Part shown: positions 1-5,829 of the stretch, one piece after another | Layout of the letters: the number at the start of each line of letters is the position of its first letter | Position numbering within the stretch: position 1 is the first letter of the stretch | Source: Acidobacteriota bacterium | GTDB lineage: Bacteria > Acidobacteriota > Terriglobia > Terriglobales > Acidobacteriaceae | Length of the DNA: 11,233 nucleotides | Assembly: GCA_021780095.1 (NCBI GenBank) | Contig: JAJXZK010000142.1 | Coordinates: 1 to 11,233, forward strand | Reading direction: 5' to 3' | Program-made: the position numbers and the translations under genes | The notes under the pieces: generated by a model | Told to the model about the DNA's origin: nothing | The model's input: only the letters and a program-made list of their open reading frames with translations | Databases searched by the model: none

Positions 1-980
1 ACCGGAGCAATCAAATATGCGAGCACCATGGTGTACGTAACGTAGTCGCCCACAGTGAGAGCGTGCGACACCACAAGCCGGCCGCCAAGATACATGACCA
101 GCGCACCGACGACACCAAGCACAACGGTAGACGCGAGGCTCATGACGGATTGCGCCGTTAATGTGCGAATGACGTTTTCCAGCAGGCGCTGAACGCCGCC
201 GGCGAAGACCTGCGCTTCGCGATCCTCCGCGTGATAGCCTTTCACCACGCGGACGCCGCCCAGCGATTCTGTCAGCCTGCCGGTGACATCGGCATTGATG
301 CGGGCGCGCTCGCGGAAGATGGGGCGAATGGTCTTGAAGGCGGTCATCAGGATGAGCGAAAAGATCACAAGAACGACGACGGCGAGCAGTGTCATCTCCA
401 CGCTGATGCGCAGCAGCAGGGCGAAGGCGATTGCCGCGGCGAGCAGGCCTCCGACGAAATTCACCATGCCGGTGCCGATCAGGTTACGGATGCCTTCGAC
501 GTCGCTCATGATTCGCGCAACCAGCGTGCCGGTTCGGTTGGCATCGTAAAATGCGACCGGTAAGCGCCCTATGTGTTGTTGCACCTGGACGCGAAGATCG
601 GCGATGAGGCGTTGCGCGGCGATGGAAAGAAGTTGCGTCAAGCCGTAAGAAGCCGCACCCTGGATGGTAGTGGCCAGCAGTACCGCACCAACGATCCAGG
701 GCAAAAGGCTGACCTGGTGATGGCCCATGACGCGATCAATCAGGAACTTAGCGGAGAGCGGCAGAACAAAACTGGAAACGCGGCTGATGACCATCAGCAG
801 CAGGCCAAACGCAAGCAGCCAGCGGCGCGGACGCACCAGTGCCCAGATTTCAGGCAGGACTTTACGCAGCTCCGGTTTTTTCTTGCTCTGCGGCGCGTCG
901 GCAGATACCCGGCCCCCGGCAGATTCTGACCTTCTTCCGCCGCGTGTACCCGCGTCGATCCATGCCGGTTTAATTGCCAT
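1..980 (-). CDS. ABC exporter, transmembrane domain (3'-truncated by window edge)
   Basis: The first 326 residues of an ABC-type exporter half-transporter are visible. The nucleotide-binding domain lies beyond the window, so no Walker motifs can be checked. A polar N-terminus of about 50 residues is followed by hydrophobic segments near 54-80, 90-112, 173-212 (probably two helices), 280-300 and one starting near 315. Family hallmarks of the MsbA/LmrA-type membrane domain are visible: FYDANRTGTLVARIMSDVE (144-162) and the coupling-helix region with TESLGGVRVVKGYHAE (237-252). The ATG at 980 is the first start after an in-frame TGA that is also the stop of the upstream gene (990-992). The spacing is 9 bases and I see only a weak ribosome site. 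It is probably the last or a late gene of the minus-strand operon. The substrate could be a lipid, a lipid A-like molecule or a drug; the sequence does not decide. Confidence 0.9.
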   Translation of the reverse strand, partial: MAIKPAWIDAGTRGGRRSESAGGRVSADAPQSKKKPELRKVLPEIWALVRPRRWLLAFGLLLMVISRVSSFVLPLSAKFLIDRVMGHHQVSLLPWIVGAVLLATTIQGAASYGLTQLLSIAAQRLIADLRVQVQQHIGRLPVAFYDANRTGTLVARIMSDVEGIRNLIGTGMVNFVGGLLAAAIAFALLLRISVEMTLLAVVVLVIFSLILMTAFKTIRPIFRERARINADVTGRLTESLGGVRVVKGYHAEDREAQVFAGGVQRLLENVIRTLTAQSVMSLASTVVLGVVGALVMYLGGRLVVSHALTVGDYVTYTMVLAYLIAP

Positions 981-989
981 ACACCACTT

Positions 990-1367
990 TCACGCCCGTG
1001 CGCGACGAGCCGCAATGAACGAGCGAACGCACATCAACACAAAGATGAGGCAGACGACCGCCATGGCGAATTCCTCTTTCACCGCAAGCGGTCGCGCCAT
1101 GGCAGTCCCGTGGTTGGAGGCGAGGAACGCCGAGGCCGCGCGCCAGCCAGGGAAGATGACGCCGAGCAAACCGACGGTGACCGCGATGTGCATGAAGATC
1201 ATGCGGCGCTTGCTGTCTTCAGTCTTCGCCAGCAAACCCAGGATGCCGAGAGCAATGCCGAAGCAGGCTGGAATGAGAGCCGTGGGCGCGTGGCTGCCGG
1301 TTGCGACGAAAAATGCAACTCCTAAGATGATGAGCACCAAAGCGGTGACAAGTGTGAATTTCGCCAT
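990..1367 (-). CDS. Small four-helix membrane protein of unknown function
   Basis: A 125-residue hydrophobic protein that I do not recognise as a named family. Four membrane helices are likely at about 4-23, 27-46, 56-73 and 98-118. The short polar loop at 48-56 (KTEDSKRR) is positively charged, and the C-terminus (RRARA) is basic, so both probably lie in the cytoplasm. There is no signal peptide, catalytic motif or cysteine cluster. The ATG at 1367 is supported by an AGGAG on the minus strand about 11 bases upstream, directly after the gluconokinase stop. It sits 16 bases downstream of that gene and 9 bases upstream of the ABC exporter in the same direction, so co-transcription is very likely. 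The frame is preferred over the opposite-strand frames here because it gives a coherent membrane topology. A role beside the exporter is possible but is only inferred from position. Confidence 0.8.
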   Translation of the reverse strand: MAKFTLVTALVLIILGVAFFVATGSHAPTALIPACFGIALGILGLLAKTEDSKRRMIFMHIAVTVGLLGVIFPGWRAASAFLASNHGTAMARPLAVKEEFAMAVVCLIFVLMCVRSFIAARRARA

Positions 1368-1383
1368 GTAGATTCGATCTCCT

Positions 1384-1908
1384 CTAGTGATTCTGCTCGC
1401 TCACTCCAGCATAACCTTCCTTGGCGAGCGCACTCAGGATTTGATCCACCATGGCCGCCACCGTCTGGTCGATGGAAATCTGAATGGCGTCATGCGGCGG
1501 CTCCAGGGTTGCCAATTGGCTGGGCAACAGCGACTCCGGCATGTAATGGCCGTATCGAGTCTCCATCCGCTGGCGAATCAGCTCCGGCGGTCCGGTCAGG
1601 AAAACAAACCGAACCGCGCGAGGCCCAGTGCCGGAGGTCAGCTCGGTGCGGTAGGACTCCTTCAACGCAGAGCAGGCGAGGATGCCATTCACGCCGTCGC
1701 GGAGCCAGGCAACAATTTGCAGGTGCAAACTCTGCAGCCAGGGCTCGCGATCTTGATCGGTGAGCGGAATGCCGGCATGCATTTTGGCGCGGTTGGCGGC
1801 GGAATGGAAATCATCTGCGTCGGCAAACCGCCAGCCGGTGCGAGCCGCCAAAACCTTGCCCACCGTGGTCTTTCCCGTTCCGGTGACACCCATCAACACA
1901 ACCACCAT
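1384..1908 (-). CDS. gntK: Gluconokinase (GntK/IdnK family)
   Basis: A cytoplasmic kinase of 174 residues, the usual size for this family, phosphorylating D-gluconate to 6-phosphogluconate with ATP (EC 2.7.1.12) for the Entner-Doudoroff or pentose phosphate route. The P-loop GVTGTGKT is at 7-14. The family block from ADDFH (31-35) through NRAKMHAGIPLTDQDREPWL (39-58) supplies the substrate and lid region. ACSALKESYR (78-87) and HYMPESLLPSQLATLEPP (121-138) match the conserved blocks of bacterial gluconokinases closely. The ATG at 1908 lies 3 bases after the stop of the SCO-family gene, and AGAAGGA about 10 bases upstream supports it; a second Met at residue 6 is a less likely start. All key motifs are intact. 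Its place inside an operon that begins with copper-type envelope genes is odd, and no gluconate transporter or dehydrogenase is next to it. Shikimate kinase shares the fold but lacks these blocks. Confidence 0.95.
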   Translation of the reverse strand: MVVVLMGVTGTGKTTVGKVLAARTGWRFADADDFHSAANRAKMHAGIPLTDQDREPWLQSLHLQIVAWLRDGVNGILACSALKESYRTELTSGTGPRAVRFVFLTGPPELIRQRMETRYGHYMPESLLPSQLATLEPPHDAIQISIDQTVAAMVDQILSALAKEGYAGVSEQNH

Positions 1909-1911
1909 CGG

Positions 1912-2865
1912 CTATTTTTCCTTCTGCAGAATCTGCTGAATATCATCCAGCGCCTGCTGCGGCGTCCACGTATTGGAGGGATACCAGGCACGGATTTTTC
2001 CGTCCGGTCCGATCACGGCAGTAGAGACGGAATGCGCGACCACCTTTCCTTTGGAGTAGGTCACGGCCACATCAAACCACTGCAGTAGAGATGCAAGCTT
2101 GGCCGGGGAAGGTGCAGCAAAATCCCAATGCTGAAAGGTTTCTTTGGTGTATCGGCCCGTGTGTGCTCCGCCGTAGCTGCGCAAGACCGCGGGCGTGTCA
2201 TATCCCGGGTCGAAACTGATACTGAGCAGGTGGGTTTTTGCGTAGAGACCGGGATCGGCGCCCAACAGTTGATCCAGATGAGCGAAGTTGCGGCTCATCA
2301 GCGGACAGAACTGGGAAGAGGCGCAGCGGGTGTAGATGAAGGTGAGCACCAGCACTTTGCCGCGAAATTGCTTGAGTGAAATCTCGCGATTGCTTTGATT
2401 GAGAAATCGAAAATCTGGCACGGCATCGCCGAGCTGCGGTATGTGGTATTGCACTGGCGGCAGCACATTCGGGTTTGCCTGCTGCACGATCACGATGTTG
2501 CTAAGCACGGCTCCCGCTGCAACCAACTGCAACTTGGCCGTGAGAGTATCGCCGGGGTGCAGTTCCGAGGCGATGGAAGGGTTTTGCAGAGAGTAGGCCA
2601 TCGTCATGGCTTCCATCACGCCGGGGATCGCTGCAGTATCGAGGGCAATAACGCCATCTTTCTGATCCACAGAAACTACTTTGCCGCGAATGGAATATTG
2701 TTTTTGCGAGGCGGCGCTTGTACCCGAACCGGATGATTGCGAGCCAGACTGACAGCCGAGGATGCCGAACGATGCGCCGAACAACGCGATGCTCAAAGTG
2801 GCCGATCTCCGCCGGCGGGAGCGAACAAACCGCGCGGCAGTGGAGCGCGAATTCAAAGGTTCCAT
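1912..2865 (-). CDS. Lipoprotein with CusF-like copper-binding domain fused to SCO1/SenC domain
   Basis: A 317-residue predicted lipoprotein. A basic N-terminus (RSRRRR at 15-20) and hydrophobic stretch end in the lipobox ILGC, with Cys38 as lipidation site. A Ser/Gly-rich linker (39-54) follows. Residues about 57-127 resemble the periplasmic copper-binding CusF-type domain: GKVVSVD at 61-67, IPGVMEAMTM at 80-89 and HPGDTLTAKL at 103-112. Residues about 142-315 form an SCO1/SenC thioredoxin-like domain with VLVLTFIYTRC (171-181), distal His278 in VVAHS, and IGPDGKI (285-291). SCO proteins bind copper and help assemble the CuA site of cytochrome c oxidase or act as thiol-disulfide reductases. 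The Cys pair here is C181 and C187, five residues apart, not the standard CxxxC. The ATG at 2865 has a strong AAGGAG. It follows the TonB receptor by 9 bases and precedes gluconokinase by 3. Copper binding is inferred from the family. Confidence 0.9.
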   Translation of the reverse strand: MEPLNSRSTAARFVRSRRRRSATLSIALFGASFGILGCQSGSQSSGSGTSAASQKQYSIRGKVVSVDQKDGVIALDTAAIPGVMEAMTMAYSLQNPSIASELHPGDTLTAKLQLVAAGAVLSNIVIVQQANPNVLPPVQYHIPQLGDAVPDFRFLNQSNREISLKQFRGKVLVLTFIYTRCASSQFCPLMSRNFAHLDQLLGADPGLYAKTHLLSISFDPGYDTPAVLRSYGGAHTGRYTKETFQHWDFAAPSPAKLASLLQWFDVAVTYSKGKVVAHSVSTAVIGPDGKIRAWYPSNTWTPQQALDDIQQILQKEK

Positions 2866-2870
2866 CGAAA

Positions 2871-2877
2871 CTCCTTA
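2871..2877 (-). promoter_or_regulatory. Strong ribosome binding site overlapping upstream stop
   Basis: On the minus strand the sequence TAAGGAG combines the TAA stop of the TonB receptor gene with the Shine-Dalgarno AAGGAG of the SCO-family gene, five bases before its ATG. This fixes the start at 2865 and suggests translational coupling between the two genes. Confidence 0.75.
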
Positions 2878-5181
2878 TTTGTGGAACAGGTGGTCATAAC
2901 TGAAATGGTAGCGAAGACCGCCGTAATACTGGCGAGGCGCGTTGTAGTGGAAGCCGCCAAAGGTGAGGCTATTGTCCAACAGCACGCGATGATTCGTCAC
3001 ATTGGTCACGTTGGCGGTGAACGTGAATGTTTTGCGAAATGTCTTTCCCAGCGACATGCTCAAGTTAGTATCGTGCGGCAAATATTCTCCCTGATACGGT
3101 GAGGTTGGATTGCCATACTCGCCATTGGTAAATCCCGAGCCGTAATAGAAATTGAAGGAACCGAAAGCATTGCCGGGCAGGTTCCCATTCATTCCAAAGT
3201 TAAGCGTGTTTCTCTGATCGTGATCGAGGGGAACGTAGTTGAAGCCAGAATCGCACTGCGGAGCGGTGATGGGAACGCAAACCAGGCCGCCCTTAATGGG
3301 ACCGCGCTGCTGTGCCAGTTGGTTGGAGTAGGCCAGGTGGGCCTGCCCGACGCGCCATAAAGTGGGCGATTGAAGGGTCAATTCCCAACCCTGAATCAGC
3401 GCGCCGTCAATGGTCACGGGAAAGAATATGTTTGATTCGCCGACATTGGAATGATCGAGAAAATTGTTGGCGCGAGTTTCAAAGTTGTCCGCGTCCAGCA
3501 GCCATCCACGCAATGGAATCTGAACGCCGAATTGATGCTCCTCATCGCGTTCGCTATGCAGCGGGAGGAAGGCCGTGTTGTTGCTGTTCGCATAATTAAT
3601 CAGCGGACCCGATGCGGTGAGCAGCGGCGGCGGCTGGTAGTAGCGGCCATAGAAAGCGCGGAAGACCCAATCAATTTTCGGAATTTGGATGGCGACGCCG
3701 AACCGCGGGTCGGCTTCGAGCTCTGTGATGCTGGACATGAACTGGGAGGCGCGCACGCCAACGATCAAAGTCAGCCATCGCGCCGCTTTGAAATTGTCCG
3801 ATACGTATTCCTCTGTGAGGCCGGCAGATGCGCCCTCATGAAGAAGAAACTTCTGATAACTGTGATCGTTGAACTGGGCACCTAAGAGGTAGCCGTCGTG
3901 CTGGCCGAAGGAATAGAATCCGCCGGCTATCGTATTTCTCGCGACTTGCGTCGTTAGAGAAGCCTGCATGCCGACGTAATTGGTAGCGCGGTCCGCGGTG
4001 GTTGCGACCGGCAGATCGTTGGGACTGGGAGTGTAGTTGCCGCTGTTGTAGTGGTAGTAGGGCGATAGCTGCAGAAAGGTAGTGGGAGTGAAAGTGTGCA
4101 CCCAGGAGAAAACGGAAAACCCGTCTACCTCACTTTGACTGTCGCGCAGTCCGCTGGAGTCGTACTGCTGATTTTCATAATCGTTCGAATTGGGATCGTA
4201 GGGGACTTGAAAATAATCCGTGCGAAGCTGCGACACCATTCGTAGCTGATCGTGCGGCGTGCGATTGTAGACGAACGAAGAAAATCCGCCATAGCCGTTG
4301 GCCGCATCATGGTAGGGCTTCGGAATTGGAGGCATCAGGCCGTAGTTGGTGCGGTTTCCATTCAGGCTGGCATAGTAGGCAAACTTTTCCGTGTGGCTGC
4401 CGAAGTTGAGCTGATCGTCCGTCTGATAATAGTTTCCAGCGCTGAGAAGGAGCTCGGCCTCGTTATCGCGATCGAATCCAGTTCGCGGCGACACATCGAA
4501 CACGCCGTAGGTGCGATCGCCCACATCCGCGTTATAGCTGCCCCGCTGCACCTCCAGATTGGAGATGTCTTTCGGATCGATTTGCGGGCCCAGGTTGTCG
4601 GCGATGTTTGTATTTGGAATTTCGACGCCATCGATTTCCCAACTGACCTGGTGGCCGCCGCGGATGTGAAGCATGTCATGCACCATGTACGCTCCGGGCA
4701 CATAGTCGGTAATCATCGACACGCTATTGGTCAGGTTCGCCGACGGAGTGCGGTCAATGGCTTTGCGATCGATCAGGGTTGTTGGGGTGACGGAATTGCC
4801 ATTCACCACATTGGCGTTCGCAGTGATCTGCACAGACTGCTGAATGCTGCCAACCTGCAGCAGAAAGTGGAGGATCGGCGAATTGTCTGAAAAAACTGTG
4901 AGAGCCTGCTGCAAGACGTCGAATCCTGGACTCTCAATGGTAATGTTGTAGGGGCCCAGTGGCAGAGTGGGAAAGGAGAAATAGCCGTTGCGATCGGTCT
5001 GCTCAGTTTGGGCAACCTGAGAATCTGTTGCGCGGATTGTGACTCGCGCGCTTGCGATTGGGCGATGTTGAGAATCATGCACGATGCCCTGGACTCCTCC
5101 GAACACAGTGGCATGAGTTGGCGTGACGCCAATCGAAATAAACAAGGCCATGAGAATTGCCAGCCTGAATGTTTGTTGCAT
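2875..5181 (-). CDS. TonB-dependent outer-membrane receptor with carboxypeptidase-regulatory-like N-terminal domain
   Basis: A 768-residue outer-membrane receptor that should import or bind a ligand using TonB energy. A signal peptide (1-24, cleavage after THA) precedes a carboxypeptidase-regulatory-like beta-sandwich at about 28-110 (GIVHDSQHRPIASARVTI; DRNGYFSFPTLPLGPYNI). SVQITANANVV (116-126) occupies the place of the usual region before the plug. The plug runs about 130-235, with LHIRGGHQVSWEIDGVEIP at 171-189 and NLEVQRGSYNADVGDR at 208-223. The rest is an aromatic-rich beta-barrel with alternating strands, ending in GGLRYHF plus a short tail. I chose the ATG at 5181 because it gives a compact signal peptide; an in-frame GTG at 5205 would add eight residues. 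Neither has a strong ribosome site. Ligand is not readable from sequence; the neighbours (CusF-SCO lipoprotein 9 bases downstream, Cys/His exported protein upstream) suggest copper. A siderophore or glycan ligand remains possible. Confidence 0.92.
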   Translation of the reverse strand: MQQTFRLAILMALFISIGVTPTHATVFGGVQGIVHDSQHRPIASARVTIRATDSQVAQTEQTDRNGYFSFPTLPLGPYNITIESPGFDVLQQALTVFSDNSPILHFLLQVGSIQQSVQITANANVVNGNSVTPTTLIDRKAIDRTPSANLTNSVSMITDYVPGAYMVHDMLHIRGGHQVSWEIDGVEIPNTNIADNLGPQIDPKDISNLEVQRGSYNADVGDRTYGVFDVSPRTGFDRDNEAELLLSAGNYYQTDDQLNFGSHTEKFAYYASLNGNRTNYGLMPPIPKPYHDAANGYGGFSSFVYNRTPHDQLRMVSQLRTDYFQVPYDPNSNDYENQQYDSSGLRDSQSEVDGFSVFSWVHTFTPTTFLQLSPYYHYNSGNYTPSPNDLPVATTADRATNYVGMQASLTTQVARNTIAGGFYSFGQHDGYLLGAQFNDHSYQKFLLHEGASAGLTEEYVSDNFKAARWLTLIVGVRASQFMSSITELEADPRFGVAIQIPKIDWVFRAFYGRYYQPPPLLTASGPLINYANSNNTAFLPLHSERDEEHQFGVQIPLRGWLLDADNFETRANNFLDHSNVGESNIFFPVTIDGALIQGWELTLQSPTLWRVGQAHLAYSNQLAQQRGPIKGGLVCVPITAPQCDSGFNYVPLDHDQRNTLNFGMNGNLPGNAFGSFNFYYGSGFTNGEYGNPTSPYQGEYLPHDTNLSMSLGKTFRKTFTFTANVTNVTNHRVLLDNSLTFGGFHYNAPRQYYGGLRYHFSYDHLFHK

Positions 5182-5334
5182 ACGCTTCGCTTTCGGTGAT
5201 CCCACGGATGGAGCGGGCCCAATTCGATACTTCGGACACGATGCCCGTCGTAGTCAGGTCGACACAGGCGGATAATCCCCCGTCATGAATTGACTGCACG
5301 CAATCCTATTGCGATGGATCGGGACTGGATGGGC
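5182..5334 (-). other. Leader between the Cys/His protein gene and the TonB receptor gene, with a small stem-loop
   Basis: This 153-base gap is the only sizeable break in the minus-strand gene series. On the minus strand CGCAAT-AGG-ATTGCG (5299-5313) can form a perfect 6-bp stem with a 3-base loop. There is no U-run after it, so it is not a standard terminator; it could be an attenuator or mRNA-stabilising hairpin, or chance. A 10-base palindrome, GGCCTAGGCC (5332-5341), covers the stop codon of the upstream gene. I see no convincing sigma70 promoter and no recognised riboswitch. Confidence 0.3.
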
Positions 5335-5754
5335 CTAGGCCTGGAAAATGGCCATGTGGAAAGGTGTGGCGGGAGGAGCGCGTGCGGAGGGTGACCGTGC
5401 GAGACGCATGAGGAGCAAGGAGGGTGCAAGGACGACAACATCTTCCGCAGACGCCGGATTGGAAGAAAGTAACAGAGGCGCTGCGGCGAAAGCCACCACT
5501 GCGGGCTTGGCGGGTATCTTCCAAAGCGGACAGGGCGAAGGTCGAACGGACGGCTGAGTTCCTGAGTCGGCCAGCGTCATAGCCTGCAACATAAGGCAGT
5601 GATGGGAGCCGTTGCGCCGGCAGCAGGCGGGCAGGTTGGCATCTGTCTGGACGCTGGCGATCAGCGGCTGCAGCGGCAGCAATGCCGTCAACAGCAGCAA
5701 TACCGATGCGAACCATCGCCTCATGGCCAAAGCATACCATCGTGACCACGCCAT
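5335..5754 (-). CDS. Small exported protein with CCRR...HHC motif, putative metal (copper) binding
   Basis: A 139-residue protein. The N-terminus has arginines (MRRW at 11-14) and a hydrophobic segment (15-33), giving a signal peptide or membrane anchor. It is followed by LPACCRRNGSHHC at 41-53, with Cys44, Cys45, His51, His52 and Cys53 close together, and a further Cys in SPCPLWK (73-79). A second hydrophobic stretch is at about 84-98, and the C-terminus contains SARAPP (123-128). The general plan of anchor, Cys/His cluster, hydrophobic stretch and Arg-x-Pro-Pro near the end recalls DUF2946-type proteins found beside copper-related TonB receptors. I also recall CCRR-type proteins in acidobacteria. 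Both links are from memory, not a search. The ATG at 5754 is chosen because AGGGGAG lies 9 bases upstream; in-frame starts at 5808 and 5844 would run into the promoter region or the divergent gene. A copper-sensing or chaperone role is inferred only. Confidence 0.72.
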   Translation of the reverse strand: MAWSRWYALAMRRWFASVLLLLTALLPLQPLIASVQTDANLPACCRRNGSHHCLMLQAMTLADSGTQPSVRPSPCPLWKIPAKPAVVAFAAAPLLLSSNPASAEDVVVLAPSLLLMRLARSPSARAPPATPFHMAIFQA

Positions 5755-5763
5755 TGGCTGGTG

Positions 5764-5770
5764 CTCCCCT
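5764..5770 (-). promoter_or_regulatory. Ribosome binding site deciding the start of the Cys/His protein gene
   Basis: AGGGGAG on the minus strand, nine bases before the ATG at 5754. Upstream in-frame ATGs at 5808 and 5844 have no comparable site, and the next ATG at 5724 has none either, so this site selects 5754. Confidence 0.6.
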
Positions 5771-5777
5771 GCGTCGT

Positions 5778-5805
5778 CGTATAACGTGGAACTGTCTCCG
5801 TTCAA
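5778..5805 (-). promoter_or_regulatory. Candidate sigma70-type promoter of the minus-strand operon
   Basis: Reading the minus strand, TTGAAC (5805-5800) is followed after 16 bases by TATACG (5783-5778). Each hexamer matches four of six consensus positions. Transcription would begin near 5771, just before the ribosome site at 5770-5764, giving a very short leader. It lies in the 75-base divergent gap, where a promoter is needed. The match is modest and was judged by eye. No clear promoter for the plus-strand gene was seen in the same gap, and no inverted repeat typical of a repressor site. Confidence 0.4.
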
Positions 5806-5829
5806 CATGACAGCTACCCCCGGAGAGAG

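Noticed and set aside
727..1371. Plus-strand open frame of 214 codons
   Set aside because: Antisense to the ABC exporter start and the small membrane protein; composition is typical of a shadow frame in GC-rich DNA.
1387..2088. Long plus-strand open frame of 233 codons
   Set aside because: It is antisense to the gluconokinase and the end of the SCO gene, spans both, and its translation shows no motif; the opposite strand has clear family motifs.
4252..4890. Plus-strand open frame of 212 codons
   Set aside because: Lies wholly antisense to the plug region of the TonB receptor, which has strong family motifs.
5299..5313. Reading the 6-bp hairpin as an intrinsic terminator
   Set aside because: The stem is short and AT-containing and is not followed by a U-run on the minus strand.
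5306..5749. Minus-strand frame of 147 codons containing CGRCCRPC
   Set aside because: Overlaps the 5335-5754 gene in another frame. The cysteine run is incidental; this frame has no signal peptide or good ribosome site, whereas the chosen frame has both.
5754..5785. TTGGCT and TATAAC as a plus-strand promoter
   Set aside because: The spacing is 20 bases, too long for a normal sigma70 promoter.
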